Positions 24,550-36,635 of a stretch of 64,000 bases of DNA are shown here, one piece after another. The notes under the pieces were generated by a model. That model searched no databases. It was given only the letters and a program-made list of their open reading frames with translations, and was not told the origin of the DNA. Numbering within the stretch: the stretch's first letter is position 1; each line of letters starts with the position of its first letter. The stretch covers positions 90,191,007 to 90,255,006 of the forward strand of contig OY992536.1 in NCBI GenBank assembly GCA_963921195.1, in the 5' to 3' direction. The DNA is from Pegoplata infirma (lineage: Eukaryota; Arthropoda; Insecta; Diptera; Anthomyiidae). The position numbers and the translations under genes are program-made.

Positions 24550-26665
24550 ATTGCATATTAAAGGAGCTACAAAAGACAAATGGAAATAGTTGGGTGGACT
24601 ACACTATATTTTTTATTCTGAGGGGTCTAGTTTCCAAATTTAATAGTGGGAAACCCCAAATGATTTTCAGATTCCCAAAATATTCAATTTTACCTATAAA
24701 ATTTCTGGAGAGGATTTGTTGCCACATAAGACAAATGGAAATAGTTGGATGGACTACATCATATACTTTTTTTGGTCTGAGGGGTCAAGTTTCCAGGCTT
24801 AATAGTAGGATACTCCAAATAATGTTCATATTCCCAAAATATTAATTCTTAACTATAAAATTTCTGGAGAGGATTTGTGGCCACAATATACAAATGGAAA
24901 TAGTTGGGTGGACTGCACCATATACGTTTTTTAGTCTGAGAGGTCTAGTTTCCAAATTTAATAGTGGGATACCCCACACTCAAAAAATTTCATAGGTAAT
25001 ATGTACGAAATACTTCGTACATTGTACGAAATATTTCGTGGTTTTGCCGGAACGAAATATTTCGTAATATTTACCTATGGCATTTCGTAAATATTACGAA
25101 GTTTTTTTAGTGATATTTACGAAATAAATACGAAAATATTTCGTAAATTTACGAAATATTTAGTATAATTACGAAATATTTCGTAAAAATACTAAATATT
25201 TTCGTACATATTACGAAGTTTTTTTTTGTAAATACGAATTATGTATATTTTTACGAAAATATTTTGTAAAGTTACGAAATATTTTGTATAACTACGAAAT
25301 ATTTTGTATAATTACGAAATATTTCGTAAAAATACAAAATATTTTTGTACATATTACGAAGTTTTTTTTTTGTAAATACGAATTATGTTTAGTTTAACGA
25401 AAATATTTCGTAAAGTTACGAAATATTTTGTATAAATACGAAATATTTTGTATTATTACGAAATATTTCGTAAACATACAAAATATTTTGTACATATTAC
25501 GAAGTTTTTTTTTATGTAGTATGTACAAACATTTAGTTTATGGTACGATATATTTGTTTTGTATTTGTATGAAAATTATTTGTATTTTTATGTATGACAT
25601 TTTTTTGGTTAAATTGTATCATCTTATGGGACATGTCATTGAGTACATTCCGTCCGGAAGTGGGATCGAATATTTTTTAAAAACGTAAAATCAAATATTT
25701 TTTTCGGAATCAAAACACTTCCAAATATTCACTGTAATTTAAAGTTTCTTTACGAAAAAAATATTTTCCCGAGCAAACATTCAATTCCATTTTTAAACGG
25801 AATTGACGCGGTGACATGCCCGTATAACTTTTCACTAATGTCGCAACACCTAACAGACTGCAATGAAAAATATATCTTGGGTGATTTGACTTTGTGTTAT
25901 GCTGAAAATAATTTAAAATTAGAAACCGTAAACAAAAATTAAAAAGAGAAGGAACAAATTTTTGTTATTCAATTTATTTAATTGTTTAATCTGTTAAATC
26001 TAGTAATTCAGATAAATAAATCAAACCCCTTGATTTTGTGATTTTTTTTTTCCGAAAAATATTTTGTTAAATTACGAAATATTTCGTTAAGATACGAAGT
26101 ATTTCGTATTTTTTTGGCTACGAAATGTACTTCGTAAAATATACGAAATTTGTATTTTTACGAAATTCCAAGTTTTCGTAAAATTACAAAAATTTCGTAA
26201 TATGTACAAAAATTTCGTAATATGTACGAAAAAAATTTTACGAAATAATACTTCGTATTTTTATGCATGAAATTTTTTGAGTGCAAATGATTTTCAGATC
26301 CCCAAAATATTCAATTTTACCTATAAAATTTCTGGAGAGGATTTGTGGTGACAAAATACAAATGGAAATTGTTGGGTGGACTACACCATATACGTTTTTT
26401 AGTCTGAGAGGTCTAGTTTCCCAATTTAATAGTGGGATACTACAAATGATTTTCATATTCCCAAAATATTAATTCTTAACTTTAAAACTTCAGGAGAAGA
26501 TTTGTGGCCACAAAAGACAAATGGAAATTGTTGGGTGGACTACACTACATATGTTTTTTAGTCTAAGGGGTCTAGTTTCCAAATTAAATAACGGGATACC
26601 CCAAAATGATTTTCAGATTCCCAAAATATTAATTTTTAACTATAAAATTTCTGGATGGAGGTATA
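24550..26665. repeat. 159-bp tandem array in CHIC intron 1
   Basis: TGGAAATAGTTGGGTGGACT and close variants recur at 24581, 24736, 24895, 26363 and 26522. Spacing is 155-159 bp, apart from a gap caused by a 1309-bp insertion in the third unit. Units carry GGGATACCCCAAATGATTTT and TTTCTGGAGAGGATTTGTGG. Confidence 0.85.
24977..26283. mobile_element. palindromic transposon, CACTCAAAAAATTTCAT ends, TACGAAATATTTCGTA array
   Basis: The terminal repeat CACTCAAAAAATTTCAT is present at both ends (24977 and, inverted, to 26283). CA is repeated outside each end (24975-24976, 26284-26285). Sister units of the surrounding 159-bp array give the empty site, and the spacing difference (1309) equals element plus 2 bp. 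The body is dominated by ACGAAATATTTCGT-type palindromes, about 30 copies, in two blocks separated by 25500-26040. No transposase. Confidence 0.8.
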
Positions 26666-26692
26666 TATATAATATTTCAGAAGAACACTTAC

Positions 26693-26814
26693 ACCGTCAT
26701 ATTACCAGCACCACGTATTACAATGGGTTCTGGTCCGGGAGGCACTGTTTGCTCTTCATAATGCTCCTCCAATTGATCTTCTTCATAAATAGCATCAAAA
26801 TCAGCCATTGACAT
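26693..26814 (-). CDS. CHIC2: CHIC family protein, exon 1 (N-terminal)
   Basis: Contains two in-frame ATGs, at 26814 and 26808. The second gives the family-typical start M-A-D-F-D, so it may be the true start; I give the longer version. An acidic stretch (E-E-D-Q-L-E-E-H-Y-E-E-Q) and the block P-P-G-P-E-P-I-V-I-R-G-A-G-N follow, matching the conserved region before the CHIC hydrophobic domain. The exon ends ...ACGGT with donor GTAAGTG (26692), phase 2, joining exon 2 in frame. Total coding length is 122+211+168 = 501 nt (166 aa plus stop). An invertebrate normally has one such gene; it corresponds to vertebrate CHIC1/CHIC2. Confidence 0.9.
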
Positions 26815-28368
26815 TGAAAAAACGGAATTGCAAATAACACTAGCAACGATAACAATAATTCCAATCCGAAAAGGATAACAACGACGAATGCACTATTGAC
26901 AACGATTATACAAAGTTAGTGCTAGAGGAGGGTGTGTGTCAGAGATTGTCAACAAAACGGATGTGTTACAAAACAGACACACACACTCTTTTTTTGACTT
27001 CGTTACAGATTAACAATAGCAACTGTATGTTAAAAAAATATTTATTTGATATTTTAGATTTTTTTTTAATTTAAGGCAACTTGATTATGCATTTTTTGTG
27101 ATTATTGTTTTATAAGAAACTGCATGTTTTAAATATACTTGTACACAATTTGATGATGATGATGTTGTTGATAGCTGGCAATATAAAATATTGTTTGTGC
27201 GGTTGGAAAAAATATTAAATTTTCTTTATTTAGAATATTAAACGAGGTCGTTTTTGTTTTTTTTGTGGTTGCTTGATTTAGTTGTTATTAATATTCACTT
27301 CACTATTTTTATTATATTCAAATTTATTTTTAGGTTATTAAACTTTATAATTTTCATAAATATTTGTTTATTTGTTGAAATGTAAACAACGTCTTTTTTG
27401 TATAGAGATTTTATTAATTTTTTAAATATTTATTTTAGAGATACAAGAAAAACGTAGAAAAATTATAATAAAATCCAATAAAATTTTTGACATAAAACAG
27501 CTGTTTTAACAGTATTTGAGCGGGAGAGGGAGAATTTGACAACAGAGATGTTAAAAACTGTTATAAAGCTTATTGTGATTGGATTTTTGGTGTCGTTTAT
27601 TCAACTGTCATACTGCCTTTTGTACAAAAACAATTCTTTTGTTTTTATTTATGTTTTTGTTTTTACATAACAAAAACAATTTTTATATTCGAGAAAAAAA
27701 TAGTGAATTAAAAACTAAAACAAACACACACACACATTTTAAAATTATTAGGATTTACACGTTGTAACGTTGATGGCTTGCATATGTTAAGCTGCTTGAG
27801 TGTTTGTTTTTGTAACACAATACCCGAGTTCCGTATTATACGAATAAAGGCATAAAAATTGAAAATTTTCATTTACAAACTTATATTCATTGTGTACTCG
27901 TTACTCGTTTTCATTATATCTTTCAAAAATCATTTTTTTTTTTGTTCCTGAACTTTTACAGGTTCGAGAAAAATTCCCTTTGCACTTTTTCAGGTTAATA
28001 TTATTTTATTACATTTGTTGTATTTAAAACACATCATATTAATAAGAATTTTTCAGTTAAATTTTTTTAATTAAATGTATTGACCACTTTTTTATGAAAA
28101 GATTTTTAGATTTTCATTTTGTAATCACACAAAGGCGAGAAGAGAAAAAAAACAGAGAAGCTTATTTTAGTAGTGACAGCGACCAAACTGTTATACTAAC
28201 AGCAACTAACAGCCATAGTACATACTAGTATGCAAACAATGGTGCTAATTGCGTACTTTCCAATATGGTGGTATGGTTTTTACCGTATGCTGTCACCGAT
28301 TTAATGGTTTTCAGTGAGAGTATTTAAAATAAGAACCATAATGACCCCTAAAAATGGGAAATAGAGGG
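26815..28368. other. upstream region of the CHIC gene
   Basis: Contains the presumed 5' UTR and promoter of the minus-strand CHIC gene. A GGGTGTGTGTCAGAGA block, with its AGACACACAC counterpart, occurs around 26925-26990. An unambiguous TATA box or initiator cannot be assigned. The remaining sequence is AT-rich, with a CACACACACA run near 27725. No exon is supported. Confidence 0.45.
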
Positions 28369-29090
28369 TTAACCCTTAAATGCACAACGACGCCGATTTT
28401 GATGAAAATAACATAAAATATGCAGAATGATAAACAAATAAATCCTGCATACCACGTTTTTCGAAATGTTTTTTTTTTAAGATTTTATCTGCGAAAAACT
28501 GAAAAACGCAAAAATTTTGGATTCCCAATAAACAAAAATGTAGCCAACAGAGAACCTCTAAAATATTTTTTTTAAATAGCTTATAGTTTATTCTTTAAAT
28601 GTATGTAGTTTAATTAAACATTTTCGAAATTTTATTACCCTTTTTTTAATATTATTGAAAAAAAAGATTTGGGAAATTTTACGGAAAATTGCATGATTAT
28701 ATTTTATGACTTTCGTCGTCAATTCAAGACACATTTCTATAAATATTCATGACAACATATTTTTTAAAAAAGGGTTTGAATATATTAAATAAGTTTTGCT
28801 TCAAAAAATTAAATTCTAATTCAAAATAAAGCAGGGTTGGCAACCGAAACGAATAACGGTATCGGTAACGGTATTGGTATTACATATTTTTTATATCGGT
28901 AACGGTAAAGGTAACGGTATTTTCAATTATTTCGGTAACGGTGAACCGTTACCGAAACATCAATACCGCTACGTACCGGTATTATAAATAAAATGTTAAC
29001 AAGTCACAAATTTGTTAAAAACGTGTAAAAAATAAAAAAATTGTTTAAAAAAATTAAAAAACTGTTAATATTAAATACTACACCGAAAAA

Positions 29091-30338
29091 ATTCCCCAGT
29101 TAGATAGTTATGAAAATTCTTAGTTGATTTGAAATAATTTTAAAATAACTATGTTAGTTACGAACAACTGGGTTTTCAATTAATTAAAACTATCTATCAG
29201 TTACCCTGTTAAAAATATTTTATTTATTTGTTTACAAATTTCAAAAATCAACATCGTTTTTATAAAAACAAAAAAGGAAAAAAAGCTCAAACAGATTTTT
29301 ATTTTTAAATTGTAAGTTTTATTTGCTAATTTGTGTCTTTTTCTTTATTAAAAAATAGACAAATAATTTTTTCAGATGGAGGAGAAATGGAAATATGCAA
29401 GCAGACTGTCGTCGAGAATTTGGTGTTCTGAAAATGGAATGTAATTGTTCAAAACTTGGTTATTTATGGTTTTTGCAATGTAATACTTCCTAATAAAATC
29501 TTAAAATAATTAAATAATGTGTAAAAATTAAAAAAATCTCTTGTTTCATGGTGAAATTAAAAAAAAAAAAATAGCAGTCATTTGTATTTATTAACCAGTT
29601 ATTACCAGTTATTTCAGTTAAATTCAAAATTGATTATAAAATTAGTTACCATCAACCGAGTGAAAACAACTGGGTCTCAGTTAGGTGTATTTTAACTGGG
29701 ACTTACAAGGGAAGTATCTCAACCCTTATGAACCGATTTGCATGAAACGTAAAATATATATAAAAGAGACAATTCTAAGGTTGGGGTGTCTCGGCTTATC
29801 GGCCATATCAGGGATTTAGGGGTTCAAAACATGGGTCAAAAAATGGCGAAAAAATCGTTTTTTGGATTTTTCAGCCATTTCTTTCTAAGAAACTATATGA
29901 TGTTTACATATGAGAAGAAAGGTTTTTTTAATGCCTATCCAACGGTGGCATAACCTTGTAAAAGTTTGGCTTCGTTAAATATTTTTTTTATGAAAATGTG
30001 AAAATTTTGGGGGGTATTTATATGAAGACATAGAGCTACGATGTCCATATGAATACGAAATAATCTTTACTAAATTTTAGTCGACACGTATTTTTGCTCT
30101 AGAGGATATTCCTGTTAGTTCGTGAGTTATCGAGATTTTCCCGGAGGTCCATATGGTTTCATAAGGGGACAACGAAATTTTGAAACACTGATATGGCCGA
30201 AAAGCCGAGACACCCCAACCTTAAAATCGTCTCATTTATATATATTTTAAGTTTTAGGCAAATCGGTTCATAAGGGTTGAGATACTTCCCTTGTTAGTTA
30301 AATTCTTAGTAGCCAGTAACTGGGAAATTTTTTGGGTG
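29091..30338. mobile_element. mariner-like MITE copy A1 (CACCGAAAAAATTCCCCAG ends)
   Basis: Starts CACCGAAAAAATTCCCCAGT and ends, in complement, CACCCAAAAAATTTCCCAGT at 30338; TA lies outside both (29089-29090, 30339-30340). It is the inverted sister of 31195-31911. Without its own insertion (29706-30293) it would be about 657 bp. No transposase. Confidence 0.75.
29706..30293. mobile_element. Harbinger-type MITE inside copy A1 (TTA duplication)
   Basis: The ends are CAAGGGAAGTATCTCAACCC and its complement; arms of about 105 bp match with few differences. TTA is duplicated (29703-29705, 30294-30296). The sister copy at 31195-31911 keeps the uninterrupted target (around 31230-31250), proving the insertion. 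588 bp, same class as 22950-23540. Confidence 0.85.
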
Positions 30339-30340
30339 TA

Positions 30341-30788
30341 TGAATTAACGCAGAATTAAATTAAAATATTCACGCAATATTGTAATTCAACAAATACGAA
30401 CTCATGTTCGTATAGAGACCTTGGTCCAATAAGAGAAATCTGCATTTTAAGCTATTTGAGAAATCTGCTGATTATAGCTGACGCGGTTTGCTAAATTTAT
30501 GTCTGGATAATCCAAGTGGAATCTGCTGAAAAAACCGTCAAGACAGCAGAAAAATCTGCAGATTTTTATAGAGAAATCTGCTGATTTCAAATAAACAGCC
30601 TGAACTGTTTATTTGAAATCAGCAGATTTCTCTGTTAAAATCATAAAACTGTTTTTCCTGTTGTTAAAAAAATCGGCAGGGATAAAAAAACTTCGCAAGG
30701 ATTTTTCAGGGGATGTTTTTTTAAGGGAGGGACACCTTTCCTCTCGCCATAGATGTTAAGAAATTAATTTTATTTATATTTACTCATA
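30341..30788. other. spacer with a perfect 29-bp hairpin
   Basis: Part of the GTTGGC-ended element or older flank. Contains a perfect inverted repeat: arms 30570-30598 and 30605-30633, loop CCTGAA. AAATCTGCTGAT-like motifs recur several times upstream (30440-30590). No gene. Confidence 0.6.
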
Positions 30789-31194
30789 CACACAAAAAAA
30801 AATCGAGGTAATATTACCTAAAATTATAGTATAACTTTATCTAAGTGCCAAGATAACATAGAGCCTACAAAGTTTTTAGACAATATTACTTGGAAGCCAA
30901 GGTAAATTTTGGGAAATGATATGTTCGAAAAATTAACTATGCTTTTAGGAAACATTCCAAGTAAACTTTGTAAACTTTACAAAGTTTAGCTGAGTAAAAA
31001 TTTATATATAAACGTTGGTAATTTATCTAAATTATTTTGTAAATAAGCTGACTATAAATAATTCTACCCTTAAATAATTAAAATTAAAAAATAATTGATT
31101 TTATTATGTTTTTATTTATAAATAATATTTTATATCATAAATTACAATTGTTGTGTATCTTTTATGTACATCAGTTATTCTCAAAAATACACTA

Positions 31195-31911
31195 CACCCA
31201 AAAAATTTCCCAGTTGCTGGCTACTAAGAATTTAACTAAGTCCCAGTTAAAATACACCTAACTGAGCCCCAGTTGTTTTCACTTGGTTGATGGTAACTAA
31301 TTTTATAAACAGTTTTGAATTCAACTGAATTTCCAGTTACTGGCAACAGAATATTAGTTAAATTTGTAAAATCGTTGAAAATAGTTGGTAATAACTGGTT
31401 AATAAATAAAAATTGTTAATGGGGGAAAAAAAAAATACTTTTTATACTTTAAAATATTATTATTTTATTTAAGATTTTATTTAGATGTATTGCATTACAT
31501 TGCACCAACCATTAAAAAACCAGGGTTTGGATTCATATGTCCTATTTTTAGATCACCAAATTTTACTCCTTAAGTCCTTCACATGCTGCTTTCATATACA
31601 TATCTATTTATTCTCCATCTGAAAAAAATATTACTTATTTGTTTATAAAGAAAAAGACACAAATTAGAAAATAAAACTTACAATTTAAAAATAAAAATCC
31701 GTTTGGGGTTTTTTCTATTTTTTATTTTTATAAAAACGATATTGATTTTTAAAATTTGTAAACAAATCAAAAAATATTATTAACAGGGTAACTTATAGAT
31801 AGTTTTAATTAATTGAAAATCCAGTTGTTCGTTACTAACCCAGTTATTTTAAATTTATTTCAAATCAACTAAGAATTTTCATAACTATCTAACTGGGGAA
31901 TTTTTTCGGTG
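31195..31911. mobile_element. mariner-like MITE copy A2
   Basis: 717 bp; CACCCAAAAAATTTCCCAGT at 31195 to the complement of CACCGAAAAAATTCCCCAGT at 31911, with TA outside (31193-31194, 31912-31913). It is an inverted copy of A1 and contains the intact target of the Harbinger-type insertion. Confidence 0.8.
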
Positions 31912-32204
31912 TATTATTGAAGTTACTAAATATTTAATATAAATTACACCGTTCAACAAACTAAGGGTGAGAGTATTTGTAGATGTCTTCAGTAAAAATT
32001 AATGGTGAATCTTTAAAACTTAATGGTGCTTCTTTTATTTTTCATATTTCAAAGTCCATGTCCTCCTAAAATTAAAAAAGAGAAGTAAATAGTTGCATCA
32101 AAGAAAAGAAAATACATAGTTGCATATTTTTACTGATTTTTTTTATTAAATAAATTGTTAAGTATCGAACATTTGCAAATATGAGAAATTTTTGTATAGA
32201 AACA

Positions 32205-33991
32205 TATTTTTATAGAAAAATTCCCAGATTCTGAGACACTTTTTCTATAGAAAAATACTTAGATTCTGAGACATTTTTTCTTTAGAAAAATACTCAGATT
32301 CTGAGACATTTTTTCTATAGAAATTGTAGAAAAAATGTCTTAGAATCAGAAAATTAGTCTATAGAAAAAGTGTCTCAGAATCTGAGAATTTTTCTATAGA
32401 AAAATCTCAGATTCTGAGAAAATTTTTCTACAGAAAAATTCTCAAATTCTGAGACATTTTTTTATAGAATAATTCTGAGACATTTTTTCTATAGAAAAAT
32501 TCTCAGATTCTGAGACATTTTTTTTTATAGAAAAGTTCTCAGATTCTGAGACGTTTTTCTATAGAAAAGTTCTCAGATTCTGAGACACTTTTTCTATAGA
32601 AAAATTCTCAGATTCTGAGACATTTTTTCTATTGAAAATTCTCATATTGTGAGACATTTTTTCAATAGAAAAAATCTCAGATTCTAAGAAATTCTCAGAT
32701 TCTGAGACATTTTTTCCAATGAAAAACTCTAAGATTCTAACATGTTTTCTACAGAAATATTCTCAGATTCTGAGATATTTTTTCTATAGAAAAATTTTCA
32801 GATTCTGAAACATTTTTTCTATAGAAAAATTCTTAGATTGTGAGACATTTTTTCAATAGAAGAATTCTCAGATTCTGAGACATTTTTTTATAGAAAAATT
32901 CTAAGATTCTGAGACATTTTTTCTATAGAAAAATTCTCAGATTCTGATACATTTTTTCTATAGAAAAATTCTCAGATTCTGAGACATTTTTCCTATAGAA
33001 AGATTCTCAGATTGTGAGACATTTTTTCAATAGAAGAATTCTCAGATTCTGAGACATTTTTTTATAGAAAAATTCTAAGATTCTGAGACATTTTTTCTAT
33101 AGAAAAATTCTCAGATTCTGAGACATTTTTTCTATAGAAAAATTCTCTGATTCTGAGTCATTTTTTCTATAGAAAAATTCTCTGATTCTGAGTCATTTTT
33201 TCTATAGAAAAATTCTCAGATTCTGAGACATTTTTTCTATAGAAAAATTCTCAGATTCTAAGACATTTTTTCTATAGAAAAATTCTCAGATTCTGAAACA
33301 TTTTTTCTATAGAAAAATTCTCAGATTCTGAGACATTTTTTCTATAGAAAAATTCTCAGATTCTGAGACATTTTTTCTATAGAAAAATTCTCATATTCTG
33401 AGACATTTTTTCTATAGAAAAATTCTCAGATTCTGAGAAGTTTTTTCTATAGAAAAATTCTCAGATTCTGAGACGTTTTTCTATAGAAAAATTCTCAGAT
33501 TCTGAGACATTTTTTTTGTAGAAAAATTCTCAGATTCTGAGACATTTTTTCTATAGAAAAATTCTCATATTCTGAGACATTTTTTCTATAGAAAAATACT
33601 TAGATTCTGAGACATTTTTCTGTAGAAAACTTCTCAGATTCTGAGAAATTTTTTACAGAAAAATTCTCAGGTTCTGAGATATTTCTCTACAGAAAAATTC
33701 TCCGATTCTGAGACATTTTTTCTATAGAAAAATTCTCAGATTCAAGAACTGTTTTTTTTGTAGAAAAAATTCTCAGATTTTGAGATATTTTTTCTATAGA
33801 AATATTCTCAGGTTCTGAGAAATTTATTTTATAGAAAAATTCTCAGATTCTGACTTTTTTTCTACAGAAAAATTCTCAGATTCTGAGTAATTTTTTCTAT
33901 AGAAAAATTCTCAAATTCTAAGACATTTTTTGTAGAAAAATTCTCACATTTTGAGACATTTTTTCAATTGAATAATTCACAGATTCCAAGA
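32205..33991. repeat. ~35-bp TTCTATAGAAAAATTCTCAG minisatellite
   Basis: About 50 well-preserved units of TTTCTATAGAAAAATTCTCAG followed by ATTCTGAGACATTTT. Each unit has two palindromes (TTCTATAGAA and CTCAGATTCTGAG). The array continues at 44338-44395 beyond the LTR element, which therefore inserted within it. Confidence 0.95.
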
Positions 33992-33995
33992 CATT
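33992..33995. repeat. CATT target duplication, left copy
   Basis: CATT directly precedes TGTTACG of the LTR and is repeated at 44334-44337 after the other LTR. A four-base duplication is usual for gypsy-type elements. Confidence 0.85.
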
Positions 33996-34617
33996 TGTTA
34001 CGTTTAAATGGGAAGTGAGTCTCAAGTTTTTTAATGATAAGCTCTAAAGCCAAGCCACCATAAGCCAACGCATACAAACACATATAAATGGTCATTACTT
34101 GCAGCCATGAAACGAATGTTTACATAGCGTCTCAAGTAACGAAGTATGGGATGATGAAATGTTCTTTACCGAAAAGATTCTTTGTTTACATTAACTGTGA
34201 ACAAAGACGGTCTTAAACTTATTCGTTGAATAAGTTGCCTTTTAGCATTTCGGTTGTTTAAATGTTCTTTACCGAAAAGATTCTTTGTTTACATTAACTG
34301 TGAACAAAGACGGTCTTAAACTTATTCGTTGAATAAGTTGCCTTTTAGCATTTCAGTTGTTTACGATTTTTGGATACGTAAGCAGAATATGTTTTATAAT
34401 CACAAGCAGAATATGTACTTTTGAGATGGTACGATATTCGTTTCATATTCCATAGAATAACAATTCTATTGCAAATATACATACTTTTGAGTTGGTATGT
34501 ACATTCCTGGAATCATGTGATCAGATGCAATACATACATATTTTTGAGATAATATATACGTTTGCTAGATCAATATATATATATATTTATAAACATAAAT
34601 AAGCCATCAGCTTAACA
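33996..34617 (-). repeat. 3' LTR (622 bp) with internal 103-bp duplication
   Basis: Matches 43813-44333 almost base for base. A 103-bp segment starting GTTCTTTACCGAAAAGATTC occurs twice (about 34158-34260 and 34261-34363) but once in the 5' LTR. A purine-rich stretch (GGGGTTGGAAG on the minus strand, 34618-34628) just inside is a plausible polypurine tract. Confidence 0.95.
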
Positions 34618-34971
34618 CTTCCAACCCCAAGAGGAATGATACCTCGGGTGTCATTCATATGTGTGAATGCATACAGTTATACTTTAATAATCATATACAT
34701 ATAAAGATATATACATGCTTACTAGGTTTTGGCTTCGAAGAAAAGCGTTACCAAAAAAAAAAATGAGCTTCCATTCTTTATTGATTAAAATATATAAGGT
34801 TTACAAAAGTGATACAAATATAATGTGCTTAAATTAGAATATAATTAAGTAACTTAAGACTATACTTAAATAATAATATTTAGATAAAACATTTTTCATT
34901 TAAAATTTTTACCTTTTTCCAATAAACTAATGATTAAAAAATTTTAATTTTTCTTTTGTTTTATTTTATTT
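34618..34971 (-). other. 3' untranslated part of the LTR element
   Basis: Lies between the env stop and the 3' LTR; AT-rich, no frame. Ends in the candidate polypurine tract. Confidence 0.6.
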
Positions 34972-36622
34972 CTAAAAGTCATACTTATATTTACTAAGCC
35001 TTTTAGAAGGTTGTTCTTCAAATGTTTCCTTTTTTATTTCAATAGGTTTATTTTCTATTGTATTTGAGGGTTGTTGTTCCCTTCTATAAGTAACCACATG
35101 TCTGGTTATATCTTCGGAATTTCTATTAAAACAATTTTTAAAGACACTCAATTTCAAGTTTCCCTTTACAATTTTTATAAACAGTACAATTACAAAAATG
35201 CCAACAACCATTCCAAATATGCTCCATGTAGTTTTGTCGTTTTTTAAAGGAAATTTTTCCAAAGTTTTTTCCAAATAAGTTTTTTCATTATTAATTTCAA
35301 TACTAATGTCTTCGATTTCTTTCATATTGTTACTACGTATTTTATACATTGGTTCTATATATTCAATATCGTTTAATTTTACATTTATGCAACAATCATC
35401 AATATAAGGGTGATAGACATCGTTATTTTTCTTTTCAGTTAAGTTATTATTTATTGTTATTTTGAAATCTAATGTGGAAAACGTACAATTATTTTCTATG
35501 TTAAACACTCCAACACCCTTCAGTAAATCTTTTTCAATTAACTTATTTTTACAATCGTAGGAATATTTTGTATTATCAGATATGGCAAACAAATATCTGT
35601 TTTCATATAATTTTACATACATTTCAAGATAATATGGAATATGTTTAGCCTTACAAATTTTATTTCCCCTTTTCATGAACGTATTTAGAATACAATTATT
35701 CAAGGTAACAGTTGATTCTAGAATCATATCCGTCACAATATAAAAATTTTCTATTTTAATTAAACTTTCTTCCTTTATATTTAAATCGGAGAAATATTCT
35801 TTATTTTCCGATATAGTGAAATATTCACTTTCCTTTTCAAAAATAATTTGTTTCTTATCGTCTAAAATTGGTATTGGTATTACCTTGAAAGTATCAAAGG
35901 TTTCATTTTTTACAAATGGAATTGATATTATTACAATTAAATTTTTGTTTTTCTCATAGCATTTTACATATATATTCTTAACTATCTGATTGTATGTATC
36001 AATTCTAGGTACATAAATTAAATTATTTTCGTATTTACTGGATTGTAAAATACTTATAAATTTTTCTGGTGCAATTATCATTGGATGTACCTGATTAATT
36101 TTCAGGAACAAGATTGCATCAATTATTTTATCCAGTTCTCCTTCTAGTTCTATGCAACCAGCTATTATTTTTAACTCAATTTCCTCCAGATATTCCAGAG
36201 TTACTTCCTTCTTATTCAAATCATTAATAAAATATATCATAGTATTCAATTTTTCGCCGAAAGCGATAGTTTTGTTATTCAAATTTTCAAAATTAGTTTT
36301 CATATTAATACCTTGGTCATTCAACGTTTTAATCAATTTTATTTCCTCTTTCAACCCGTTTCTGATAAATTCTTCATTATTCTTCATTACTGTGAATGCT
36401 TTATCATAGAATTCAGCATCCTCATTATCCATCGTACCGAACAATGCTTTTAAACCCGATCCTACTACATTGATAAGACCTCTTTTATTTCTTGTATTCT
36501 CGTATGTTTTTATACCCAACATATTATGTATATTCTTCAGTTTTTCTTTCCCATTTTCGTGATATCTTTTACCTAAGTAAAAGATACTTTCACAATTGGA
36601 AAATAGGTTTTTACATTCGACT
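34972..36622 (-). pseudogene. env: env, C-terminal part (fusion subunit), interrupted gene
   Basis: From the first in-frame Met at 36522 the frame has 516 codons, and it stays open upstream to the LINE junction. A basic R-N-K-R furin-type site (residues 11-14 from that Met) is followed by a Gly/Ala/hydrophobic fusion-peptide-like segment. A long ectodomain with paired cysteines comes next, then one membrane-spanning segment near residues 437-460 and a short charged cytoplasmic tail. This layout is that of errantiviral Env, which is related to baculoviral F fusion proteins. No stop or frameshift lies within this part. The amino-terminal part is separated from it by a 1.7-kb LINE, so the gene is broken. 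Whether other copies of this family in the genome have intact env cannot be told from here. Confidence 0.88.
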
Positions 36623-36635
36623 TCAATCTCTTTAG
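36623..36635. repeat. LINE target duplication, left copy
   Basis: TCAATCTCTTTAG, repeated at 38332-38344. The env reading frame phase is the same in both copies, as expected if this was one site before insertion. Confidence 0.88.

Noticed and set aside
32040..32085. Terminal exon on the minus strand (acceptor TTTAATTTTAG followed by a few codons, stop and AATAAA)
   Set aside because: It is too short and its only possible partner exon (44406-44703) is itself uncertain; kept only as a remark in that finding.
32205..33991. CRISPR-like regular array
   Set aside because: Units are contiguous without unique spacers, and the context is a fly genome; it is a minisatellite.
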